Assembly: GCA_027489295.1 (NCBI GenBank)
Contig: JAIYAA010000046.1
Coordinates: 1-9,179 of the forward strand
DNA from: Sphingomonadales bacterium
Lineage (GTDB): Bacteria; Pseudomonadota; Alphaproteobacteria; Sphingomonadales; Sphingomonadaceae
Direction: 5' to 3'
DNA length: 9,179 nt
Shown here: in pieces, positions 1 to 5,703 of the stretch
Position numbering within the stretch: position 1 is the first letter of the stretch
How the letters are laid out: each line of letters starts with the position of its first letter
Notes under the pieces: generated by a model
The model's database searches: none
The model's input: the letters and a program-made list of their open reading frames with translations, nothing else
What the model was told of the DNA's origin: nothing
Translations under genes and position numbers: made by a program

Positions 1-162
1 CCGCCGCCCCCGCCGCCGGGCGCCGTGCCGCCGCCGGATGGGGCGGGCGCAGCACCGGTCCCTGCTGGCGTCCCCGCCGCCGCGGCAGCGACAGCGCCGG
101 CAGCCGGTGCGGCCGTTCCGCCGGCCGCGGTGCCGGCAGCCACTGCAACATCGCGCCGCTGA
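1..162 (+). CDS. C-terminal end of an unidentified Pro/Ala-rich protein (5' partial)
   Basis: Frame 1 is open from the window edge to a TGA at 160-162, giving 53 residues. They are almost entirely Pro, Ala, Gly and Val: a run of six prolines, then stretches such as PAAGAAVPPAAVPAATA, ending TSRR. Such tails are common as flexible linkers or C-termini of envelope proteins in GC-rich alphaproteobacteria, but they carry no family signature, so no function is proposed. Support for this frame is that the stop lies 7 bp before a strong hairpin shared with a convergent gene. Against it, GC-rich low-complexity DNA is open in several frames, and a minus-strand Gly/Ala-rich reading is also possible. 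The gene body lies outside the window. Confidence 0.45.
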   Translation, partial: PPPPPPGAVPPPDGAGAAPVPAGVPAAAAATAPAAGAAVPPAAVPAATATSRR

Positions 163-169
163 GTTCGTA

Positions 170-200
170 CGGCCTCCGCACCTGCATGGTGCGGGGGCCG
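170..200. terminator. Hairpin between convergent genes, probable bidirectional terminator
   Basis: A 13-bp stem (170-182 with 188-200, one G-T pair) closes a 5-nt loop TGCAT. It fills the gap between the plus-strand stop at 162 and the minus-strand fucosidase stop at 201, as expected for a terminator serving both convergent transcripts. No T-run follows on either side, so it is not a textbook intrinsic terminator. It may act through RNA stability or with Rho. Confidence 0.6.
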
Positions 201-1826
201 CTATGCAAGCTGGTCCCCCTCCACGATCAGCGCGACGCCGATCGCATTGCGATGCGCATCGGGCAGCGTCACGCGCAGCCCCTCCGGACCGGTCCGGAAG
301 GCCAGGGGCGCGCGCGAGCCGGGTAGGGTAACGCGGCGGACCGTGCCCCGCCGGGCAAGGGCCGGCAGCGTCGCCACGCCGTCCTCGGGCCAGCCCAGCA
401 CCAGCGCATGCACCGCATCGCCCTTGCGCACATAGCGGATGTCACGCGCGGTATAGGGAGACTCCTTCGATCCTTCGTTGAAGTCGCCGCTCTTCGGGCG
501 CGTCGGGCCTTCGCCGAACAGCCGCCACGGCCGCGTGCCGTAGATCGCCGCGCCATATCGGTGCATCCACGCGGCAATGCCCTCTACGATCGCCTCTTCC
601 TTCTCGTCGATCGAGCCGTCGCCGCGGATCGGCACGGAGAGCATCAGATTGCCGTTCTTCGACACCACGTCGCAGAGCGTGTGGAGCACCTTGGCCGGCG
701 TCTTGTAGCCGTCGCGTTCGTAGAGGTCGCGGTCATAGTGCCAGTTGCCGATGCAGGTGTCGGTCTGGAACGGATAAGGCTGGATACCGTCGTGCACGCC
801 GCGCTCGACATCGTCGACAATGCCCCCGCGACGCTCGACGGGCGTGCCCTTGGCGGTCACCACCGCCTCGTTGCGCCCGCCATGCCAGTGCATCGACTGG
901 TTGTAGAAATGGGCGGTGATGACGAGCCCGGCCTGTCCCAGCGGCAGGGTGAAATTGTCGAAATAGACCATGTCCGGCCGGTACTGGTCGATCAGGTCCT
1001 GGCAGCGCGCGGCCCAGTGGCGGGTGAACCACGGATTGGCCGCGGGCGCAGCCTCGTCCCACACCCGGTCGTGCTTCTCATGCCAGGCATTGGCATCCTT
1101 GATCGTGGTCAGGCCGTCCGGCATCGGCATCACCGAGCCGGTGTAGAGCTGCTGCGGATCGAGCCCGTTCCACCAGCGGCCGCCGCCATCCGCCTTGGTC
1201 AGCCGTGCGGCGTCGTAGCGCGTGCCGGCCAGCGGCCCTTCCGGATCATAGCCATAGGCGGGCTGGTACCAGTGCCAGCTGTGCGCGGAATGGTTGGAAA
1301 CGCCGAAGCGCATGCCTTTCGCCCGCGCGAGCTTCGCCCAGCGGCCGACAATGTCCTGCCGCGGCCCGATGCGGGTGGCGTTCCAGCCATGATGGCGCGA
1401 GGCGTAGCAGTCGAAATTGTCGTGATGGTTGGCCAGTGCCATGAAGTATCTGGCGCCGGCGCGGTGATAGAGTTCGATCAGCCGCTCGGGATCCCATTTG
1501 GCGGCGGTCCAGCGCGGATACATTTCCAGGAAGCCGGTGCGCGACGGGTGCCCGTAGGTGGCGAGGTGATGCTTGTACGCGCGCGAACCCTGCAGGTACA
1601 TTTCGCGCGCATACCAGTCACCCGCCTCGGGCACGCATTGTGCCGACCAGTGCGCCCAGATGCCGAACTTGGCGTCGCGAAACCAGTCGGGCGCGCGGTA
1701 GCCCCGGACCAATGACTCCCAATCCCCGGTGAAGGCCCCCGGCGCCCGGGCCGCGTGCACGCCGCTGGTAAGGGAAGCGGCGCCGAGGCCGGTGGCAGAC
1801 AGCAGCGATCGACGATCGAGATGCAT
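201..1826 (-). CDS. Alpha-L-fucosidase, glycoside hydrolase family 29, Tat-exported
   Basis: 541-residue retaining exo-glycosidase that should release alpha-L-fucose from glycans in the periplasm or outside the cell. The start chosen is the ATG at 1826 because AGGAG (1834-1838) lies 7 nt upstream and the protein then opens with a Tat-type signal (MHLDRRSLLS, twin Arg at 5-6, then a hydrophobic stretch and Ala-rich cleavage region near residue 26). A longer reading from 1910 adds 28 unconvincing residues. GH29 landmarks: KFGIWAHWS (53-61), NHHDNFD (133-139), MVYFDNF with the probable nucleophile Asp290, DDVERG (338-343) with a candidate acid/base Glu341, QTDTCIGNWHYD (354-365), DVVSKNGN (386-393) and IDEKE (406-410). 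Residues from about 430 form the C-terminal beta-rich domain. The sequence resembles the GH29 subgroup with YFD and TRPW-FGEGP motifs. No sugar transporter, regulator or other glycosidase lies beside it, so its natural glycan cannot be inferred. The family is secure; substrate specificity is not. Confidence 0.93.
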   Translation of the reverse strand: MHLDRRSLLSATGLGAASLTSGVHAARAPGAFTGDWESLVRGYRAPDWFRDAKFGIWAHWSAQCVPEAGDWYAREMYLQGSRAYKHHLATYGHPSRTGFLEMYPRWTAAKWDPERLIELYHRAGARYFMALANHHDNFDCYASRHHGWNATRIGPRQDIVGRWAKLARAKGMRFGVSNHSAHSWHWYQPAYGYDPEGPLAGTRYDAARLTKADGGGRWWNGLDPQQLYTGSVMPMPDGLTTIKDANAWHEKHDRVWDEAAPAANPWFTRHWAARCQDLIDQYRPDMVYFDNFTLPLGQAGLVITAHFYNQSMHWHGGRNEAVVTAKGTPVERRGGIVDDVERGVHDGIQPYPFQTDTCIGNWHYDRDLYERDGYKTPAKVLHTLCDVVSKNGNLMLSVPIRGDGSIDEKEEAIVEGIAAWMHRYGAAIYGTRPWRLFGEGPTRPKSGDFNEGSKESPYTARDIRYVRKGDAVHALVLGWPEDGVATLPALARRGTVRRVTLPGSRAPLAFRTGPEGLRVTLPDAHRNAIGVALIVEGDQLA

Positions 1827-1870
1827 GGACTCTCTCCTGACGCCGGCCGTTGTTCGGCCTGGTCGCACAA

Positions 1871-1914
1871 AGGCTAGAGCCGTGCTGCTATTTCGCAAGT
1901 GCTTCCGCACTTTT
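1871..1914 (-). promoter_or_regulatory. Possible fucosidase promoter with overlapping palindrome
   Basis: On the minus strand TTGCGA (1893-1898) and TAGCCT (1871-1876) are separated by 16 bp, 45 bp upstream of the fucosidase start. This is a weak match to a housekeeping promoter. A perfect 6-bp inverted repeat AAGTGC-TTCC-GCACTT (1897-1912) overlaps the -35 edge and could be an operator or simply a small hairpin. The rest of the 1827-2074 gap shows no convincing gene on either strand. Confidence 0.25.
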
Positions 1915-1998
1915 ACAGGCGATATCGATCACCCGGTGCCGACGGGCGCAGGTCCACCACATGCAGCATGGGGGCCGCCCCAAGGCAAAACGCAACGA

Positions 1999-2026
1999 GG
2001 CGCTGCCAGTCAGAGACCGGAGCGCC
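1999..2026 (-). terminator. Distal hairpin downstream of tRNA-Leu, possible terminator
   Basis: GGCGCT (1999-2004) pairs with AGCGCC (2021-2026), with two further C-G pairs inside after a one-base bulge. On the minus strand it is followed by a T-richer stretch (GTTTTG) about 6 nt later. It lies about 50 bp past the tRNA 3' end and could end the tRNA transcript, but the T-run is short and displaced. Confidence 0.25.
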
Positions 2027-2052
2027 AAGTCGTTGATAACGTGATTTTGGTC

Positions 2053-2074
2053 TTTCCCTCGTCGAAGAGGGAAG
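2053..2074 (-). terminator. Hairpin directly downstream of tRNA-Leu
   Basis: TTCCCTC (2054-2060) pairs with GAGGGAA (2067-2073) around a 6-nt loop, with an extra T-G pair outside. It abuts the encoded CCA end of the tRNA on the minus strand. It may act as a terminator or 3'-processing guide. No T-run follows on the minus strand, so the terminator role is uncertain. Confidence 0.4.
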
Positions 2075-2161
2075 TGGTGCCCAGAAGAGGACTCGAACCT
2101 CCACGACCTTGCGATCGCCAGCACCTGAAGCTGGTGCGTCTACCAATTCCGCCATCTGGGC
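2075..2161 (-). tRNA. tRNA-Leu, anticodon CAG
   Basis: Reads CUG leucine codons, which are very common in these GC-rich genes. The 87-nt minus-strand gene has a perfect 7-bp acceptor stem (GCCCAGA with TCTGGGC), discriminator A at 2078, and an encoded CCA (2075-2077). The D-arm contains GGTAGAC. The anticodon stem CCAGC/GCTGG holds loop TTCAGGT, placing CAG at 2125-2127 (read from the minus strand). A long variable arm (GATCGCAAGGTC) marks a class II tRNA, and the T-arm contains GGTTCGAGTCC. Leu identity follows from the anticodon, long variable arm and A73. It is a single gene with its own promoter, divergent from the downstream plus-strand cluster. Confidence 0.97.
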
Positions 2162-2178
2162 ACGGGGTAGGCCGGCGC

Positions 2179-2207
2179 CTCTAGGGGAGGTTTGCGGGGG
2201 GTGTCAA
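2179..2207 (-). promoter_or_regulatory. tRNA-Leu promoter
   Basis: On the minus strand a perfect -35 TTGACA (2202-2207) and a -10 CTAGAG (2179-2184) are separated by exactly 17 bp. Transcription would start near 2172, giving a leader of about 10 nt before the mature tRNA. The 7 bases after the -10 are GCGCCGG, a GC-rich discriminator of the kind associated with stringent control of stable RNA genes. Just upstream of the -35, TTTTTGCGAAAAA (2212-2224) is the most AT-rich spot nearby and sits where an UP element would contact RNA polymerase alpha subunits. Confidence 0.75.
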
Positions 2208-2226
2208 CGTCTTTTTGCGAAAAATG

Positions 2227-2256
2227 TTGGACTTCGCGTCGCGCTTGCCGTTTAGC
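2227..2256 (+). promoter_or_regulatory. Possible promoter for the NDUFA9-like gene
   Basis: TTGGAC (2227-2232) and TTTAGC (2251-2256) with an 18-bp spacer would give a leader of about 40 nt before the ATG at 2305. The match is partial. It would be divergent from, and just beyond, the tRNA promoter, sharing the AT-rich patch at 2212-2224. Confidence 0.3.
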
Positions 2257-2304
2257 CCGTCGCACGGCATTGGGGCCGCAGGTTCGCGAGGCAAAGAGGG
2301 CAAG

Positions 2305-3240
2305 ATGAAGGATCGGCTGGTAACCCTGATCGGCGGTGGTGGCTTTCTGGGCCGCTACGTGGCGCAGGAGCTGCTCGCCGCCGGCGCGCGCGTCCGCGTC
2401 GTCGAGCGCAAGCCCCGCGACGCCTGGTTCCTCAAGACACAGGGCAATCTGGGCCAGACCCAGCTCGTCGTCGGCGACATCACCAAGCCGGAAACGCTCG
2501 CCCGCGCGCTGCAGGGCAGCGATGCGGTGGTGAACTTCGTCGGCATCCTCTCGGGCGATTTCGAGAAGGTGCATGTCGAGGGCGCCCGCAACGTCGCCGA
2601 CGCCGCCAAGGCCGCCGGTGCCGGTGCGCTGGTCCATATCTCGGCGCTCGGTGCCGATGCCGGTTCGCCCTCCGCCTATGGCCGCAGCAAGGCGGCTGGC
2701 GAGCAGGCCGTGCTCGCTGCCTTCCCGGGCGCGACGATCCTGCGCCCGTCGATCGTGTTCGGTCGCGAGGATGCGTTCGTGAACCGCTTTGCCGGCATGA
2801 TCACCGGCGCGCCGCTCGGCATCGTCCCCGTCGTTCGCGGCGAAACCAAGTTCCAGCCGGTCTTCGTCGTCGACGTGGCCCAGGCCATTACGGCGGCGCT
2901 CGCTGACCCGGCGGCGCATGGCGGCAAGACCTATGCGCTGGGCGGCCCCGACGTGCTGAGCATGACCGCGCTGCTGCGCTGGATCGCCGGTGCGATCGGC
3001 CGCACGCCGCATTTGGTCGAGCTTCCCGATTCGCTCAGCAGCCTGATCGCGTCGCTGCCCGGCACGCCGATCACGCGCGACCAGTTCGCGATGCTCCAGG
3101 CCGACAATGTCGTGCCGGCAGGGGCCGAGGGCCTCGCCGCGCTGGGCGTCACGCCGACGCCGCTGGCGACGGTGGCGCCGACCTGGCTGGTGCGCTTCCG
3201 CCAGGCCGGCCGCTTCAGCCGCTTCCGCGCTACCGCCTGA
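2305..3240 (+). CDS. NAD(P)-binding SDR-type protein, complex I NDUFA9-like family
   Basis: 311-residue atypical short-chain dehydrogenase/epimerase-fold protein. The start at 2305 is chosen over an in-frame ATG at 2215 because GAGGG (2296-2300) lies 4 nt upstream and the Rossmann strand begins at once (MKDRLVTLIGGGGFLG). The dinucleotide loop GxxGxxG is G10, G13, G16. Asp58 in VVGDIT, the VVNFVG strand (75-80), Ser113 in HISALG, and a Y-x3-K pair (Tyr125, Lys129) are in place, so catalytic residues of classical SDRs are retained. The LRPSIVFGREDAFVNRF stretch (146-162) and FQPVFVVDVA (183-192) are typical of the NDUFA9/NmrA-like group. Mitochondrial NDUFA9 is an accessory complex I subunit that binds NADPH; bacterial relatives are usually annotated by homology and their role is not established. 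It is cytoplasmic, with no signal peptide. It is the first gene of the plus-strand series, 67 bp before uppP, so cotranscription is plausible. Confidence 0.88.
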   Translation: MKDRLVTLIGGGGFLGRYVAQELLAAGARVRVVERKPRDAWFLKTQGNLGQTQLVVGDITKPETLARALQGSDAVVNFVGILSGDFEKVHVEGARNVADAAKAAGAGALVHISALGADAGSPSAYGRSKAAGEQAVLAAFPGATILRPSIVFGREDAFVNRFAGMITGAPLGIVPVVRGETKFQPVFVVDVAQAITAALADPAAHGGKTYALGGPDVLSMTALLRWIAGAIGRTPHLVELPDSLSSLIASLPGTPITRDQFAMLQADNVVPAGAEGLAALGVTPTPLATVAPTWLVRFRQAGRFSRFRATA

Positions 3241-3264
3241 TCCCATTCCCCCGGCCGGGCGGCG

Positions 3265-3298
3265 CCTTGCAGGGGTCGCGTGGCGCGTATCTGCAAGG
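3265..3298 (+). promoter_or_regulatory. Hairpin covering the uppP ribosome-binding site
   Basis: CCTTGCAG (3265-3272) pairs perfectly with CTGCAAGG (3291-3298). Inside, CGCG (3277-3280) can pair with CGCG (3284-3287) across TGG. The 3' arm contains AAGG of the uppP Shine-Dalgarno sequence AAGGAG (3295-3300), so the folded RNA would hide it. No T-run follows, arguing against an intrinsic terminator. The structure is seen; the regulatory role is inferred. Confidence 0.4.
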
Positions 3299-3307
3299 AG
3301 CCTCCCC

Positions 3308-4114
3308 ATGACCACGTTGCTGGTGGCGATCCTGCTCGGCATCGTCGAAGGCGTCACTGAGTTCCTGCCGGTCTCCTCGACCGGGCACCTGATCCTCGCC
3401 AGCGAGCTGATGGGATATGATTCGGCGCGCTGGGCGATGTTCAACGTCGTCATCCAGCTCGGCGCGATCCTGGCGGTGGTGGTGCTCTACTGGCGCACCT
3501 TCTGGGCGGTGGCGGACGGGCTGCTGCGGCTCAACCCGGTCTCGGTCCGGTTCGTGCGCAACCTGCTGATCGCGTTCATCCCGGCGGCGGTGATCGGCCT
3601 CGCGCTCCACAAGCATATCGAGGCGCTGCTCGGCGCCCCCAAGGTGGTCGCCTGGGCGCTGATCGTCGGCGGCGTCGCGATCCTCGTCATCGAGCGGCTG
3701 GTCAAGTCCGCGACAATCCATGGCATCGCCGAGATCCCGGTGGTGCGCGTGCTCGGCATCGGCTTTGTCCAGTGCCTGGCGATGGTGCCCGGCGTCAGCC
3801 GTTCGGGTGCGACGATCATGGGCGCCCTCTCGCTGGGCGTCGAGCGGCGCACGGCGGCCGAGTTCAGCTTCTTCCTCGCCATTCCGACGATGCTCGGCGC
3901 GACTGCACTGGAGCTCCTCAAGAATCGCGAGATGCTGGCAACCAGCGGCGTGGGCTGGGGCGAGATCGGAATCGGCTTCGTCGTGGCCTTCGTGGTCGCG
4001 CTGGCCGTGATCAAGTGGTTCGTCGGCATCGTGAGCAAGCATGGCTTCACGCCCTTTGCCTATTATCGTATTGTTGCGGGAGTCGCGGCACTGATTTGGC
4101 TTTCCGTTCGATAA
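3308..4114 (+). CDS. uppP: Undecaprenyl-diphosphate phosphatase
   Basis: 268-residue integral membrane enzyme (BacA/UppP family; E. coli 273 aa) that dephosphorylates undecaprenyl diphosphate to the monophosphate carrier used for peptidoglycan and other envelope polymers. Overproduction of the family gives bacitracin resistance. The start at 3308 has AAGGAG at 3295-3300 with 7-nt spacing. Signature residues are present: Glu14 and Glu18 in EGVTEFLPVSSTGH (14-27), His27, and PGVSRSGAT (161-169) with Arg165. Hydrophobic segments lie at about 1-20, 44-61, 86-103, 113-130, 147-160, 183-203, 219-239 and 250-267, matching the family's two re-entrant plus six membrane-spanning layout. It follows the NDUFA9-like gene by 67 bp and precedes gltD by 122 bp on the same strand. 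No truncation or missing catalytic residue. Confidence 0.97.
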   Translation: MTTLLVAILLGIVEGVTEFLPVSSTGHLILASELMGYDSARWAMFNVVIQLGAILAVVVLYWRTFWAVADGLLRLNPVSVRFVRNLLIAFIPAAVIGLALHKHIEALLGAPKVVAWALIVGGVAILVIERLVKSATIHGIAEIPVVRVLGIGFVQCLAMVPGVSRSGATIMGALSLGVERRTAAEFSFFLAIPTMLGATALELLKNREMLATSGVGWGEIGIGFVVAFVVALAVIKWFVGIVSKHGFTPFAYYRIVAGVAALIWLSVR

Positions 4115-4236
4115 GGCCGTATCGGACCTAAACCCCAAACAAATTGACCCGTTTGCAGCACTTTTTGCCCTTCTGAACCTAGATAGGTAAGCATTGCTGT
4201 CTTTATCGTCCTGCCGCTCTCCTGTACGGGGGCGGC
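4115..4236 (+). promoter_or_regulatory. uppP-gltD intergenic region, likely gltD promoter region
   Basis: This 122-bp gap is the most AT-rich stretch of the plus-strand cluster, suggesting a promoter for gltD. TTGACC (4144-4149) is a good -35 but has no good -10 at 16-18 bp. TTGCCC (4165-4170) with TAAGCA (4188-4193) at 17 bp is another weak pair. A small inverted repeat CCTA-GA-TAGG lies at 4178-4187. A 5-bp hairpin over the uppP stop (4109-4124) has no T-run, so uppP transcripts may continue into gltD. Confidence 0.35.
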
Positions 4237-4237
4237 A
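4212..4237 (+). promoter_or_regulatory. Hairpin enclosing the gltD ribosome-binding site and start
   Basis: Bases 4212-4221 can pair with 4228-4237 in a continuous 10-bp stem (two G-T pairs) with a 6-nt loop CTGTAC. The 3' arm includes the G-rich ribosome-binding region and ends on the A of the gltD ATG. A folded leader would hinder initiation. The role is inferred; the pairing is direct. Confidence 0.4.
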
Positions 4238-5703
4238 TGGCTGACGATCCCATGCTCAAATTCGTCGGACGCGCGCAGGCGTATCCGGCAAAGCGCCCCG
4301 CCCAGCTGCGTGCGGAAGATTTTCGCGAAATCGCGGAACGCTATGCGGTGCCCGATGCGGAATCGCAGGCCGGCCGCTGCAGTCAGTGCGGCGTGCCCTA
4401 TTGTTCGGTGCACTGCCCGCTGCACAATCACATCCCCGACTGGCTGCGCCTGACCGCCGAGGGGCGGCTGCGCGAAGCCTATGAGCTGTCCAACAGCACC
4501 TCGACCATGCCCGAGATCTGCGGCCGCATCTGCCCGCAGGACCGGCTGTGCGAAGGCAATTGCGTGATCGAATTCTCCGGCCACGGCTCGGTGACGATCG
4601 GCTCGGTGGAGAAGTTCATCACCGATACCGCCTGGGCCGAAGGCTGGGTTGAGCCGGTGCAGGTCGGGCGCGCGCGCGGCCAGTCGGTCGGCATCATCGG
4701 CGCGGGCCCCGCGGGGCTTGCCGCCGCCGAATATCTGCGTGGCTATGGCTACGAGGTCCATGTCTACGACCGCTACGATCGCTCGGGCGGACTGCTCACC
4801 TATGGCATCCCCGGCTTCAAGCTGGAGAAGGACGTGGTGATGCGCCGGGTCCAGCGGCTGGAGGAGGGCGGCATCGTCTTCCACCGCAATTTCGAGGTCG
4901 GACGCGACGCGACGCTGGGCGAGCTGCGCCAGCGGCATGAATCGATCCTGGTCGCCACAGGCGTCTACAAGCCGCGCGGCATCAAGGCGCCGGGGGTCGG
5001 CGCCAAGGGCGTGGTCGACGCGCTCGACTATCTCACTGCCTCCAACCGCAAGAGCTTCGGCGACAGCGTGCCGGCGTTCGAGGACGGCAGCCTGAACGCG
5101 CTCGGCAAGCATGTCGTCGTCATCGGCGGCGGCGATACCGCGATGGACTGCGTGCGCACCGCGATCCGCCAGGGCGCGGCGTCGGTGAAGTGCCTCTATC
5201 GCCGCGACCGGGCGAACATGCCGGGCTCGCAGCGGGAAGTTGCCAATGCCGAGGAGGAAGGTGTCGAGTTCGTCTGGCTCTCCGCCCCCGAGGCGTTCGA
5301 GGGCACCGAGCAGGTCAGCGGCGTGCGCGCGTCGAAGATGCGGCTGGGCGCGCCCGACGCCACGGGCCGCCGCGCGCCGGAAGTCGATCCGGGCGGGGCG
5401 CTGCAGATGCCGGCCGATCTCGTCATCAAGGCCCTGGGCTTCGAGCCCGAGGATCTGCCCAAGCTGTTCGGCGCCGACGAACTGGGCGTCACCCGCTGGG
5501 GCACGCTACGCACCGACGGCAAGACGATGATGACCAGCATGGACGGCGTGTTCGCCGCCGGCGACATCGTCCGCGGCGCGAGCCTCGTCGTCTGGGCGAT
5601 CCGCGACGGCCGCGACGTGGCCGCGCACATGCACGCCTGGATGAAGGCCCATGCAAAGGCGCCGGCGGCCAAGGCTGCGGCGCGCGAGGAGAGCCTGGCA
5701 TGA
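4237..5703 (+). CDS. gltD: Glutamate synthase (NADPH) small subunit
   Basis: 488-residue beta subunit of GOGAT. It takes electrons from NADPH through FAD and passes them via iron-sulfur clusters to GltB, where 2-oxoglutarate and glutamine become two glutamates. The N-terminal region has two cysteine groups, C48/C51/C56/C60 and C95/C99/C105/C109, the pattern that ligates two 4Fe-4S clusters. The FAD-binding motif is GIIGAGPAG (152-160). The NADPH-binding region has VVVIGGGDTA (293-302). The C-terminal FAD motif is DGVFAAGDIVRGASLVVWAI (436-455). Length fits the family (about 470-490). The start at 4237 has only a loose G-rich ribosome-binding site inside a hairpin. An in-frame Met at codon 6 is an alternative, and an in-frame stop at 4180 limits any extension. 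The tail after 467 is Ala/Lys-rich. Its stop overlaps the next start (ATGA), so translation of the two is probably coupled. gltD precedes gltB here, unlike E. coli gltBD. Confidence 0.97.
   Translation: MADDPMLKFVGRAQAYPAKRPAQLRAEDFREIAERYAVPDAESQAGRCSQCGVPYCSVHCPLHNHIPDWLRLTAEGRLREAYELSNSTSTMPEICGRICPQDRLCEGNCVIEFSGHGSVTIGSVEKFITDTAWAEGWVEPVQVGRARGQSVGIIGAGPAGLAAAEYLRGYGYEVHVYDRYDRSGGLLTYGIPGFKLEKDVVMRRVQRLEEGGIVFHRNFEVGRDATLGELRQRHESILVATGVYKPRGIKAPGVGAKGVVDALDYLTASNRKSFGDSVPAFEDGSLNALGKHVVVIGGGDTAMDCVRTAIRQGAASVKCLYRRDRANMPGSQREVANAEEEGVEFVWLSAPEAFEGTEQVSGVRASKMRLGAPDATGRRAPEVDPGGALQMPADLVIKALGFEPEDLPKLFGADELGVTRWGTLRTDGKTMMTSMDGVFAAGDIVRGASLVVWAIRDGRDVAAHMHAWMKAHAKAPAAKAAAREESLA

Noticed and set aside
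408..1715. A 435-codon plus-strand open frame opposite the fucosidase
   Set aside because: The fucosidase motifs are clear on the minus strand, and this frame shows only mirrored composition.
1913..2184. Small open frames across the tRNA-Leu gene and its flank on both strands
   Set aside because: They run through the tRNA, lack ribosome-binding sites and resemble the usual tRNA-derived false translations.
3107..3307. Upstream in-frame extension of uppP by 67 codons
   Set aside because: It overlaps the end of the NDUFA9-like gene, has Arg/Ala-rich non-family sequence, and the ATG at 3308 has a strong AAGGAG site and the normal family N-terminus.
2140..3453. A 437-codon minus-strand frame covering the NDUFA9-like gene and running into the tRNA
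   Set aside because: It ends inside the tRNA gene, crosses both divergent promoters and has no domain; it is a shadow frame.
4136..4166. CAAAC/GTTTG inverted repeat followed by five T as a terminator after uppP
   Set aside because: The stem is only 5 bp with a 10-nt loop, and the T-run starts 6 nt after the stem; too weak to call.
4151..4171. Possible sigma-54 promoter before gltD (GCAGCAC then TTTTTGCC)
   Set aside because: The -24 GG is not present at the required distance from the -12 GC, so the match fails at an invariant position.
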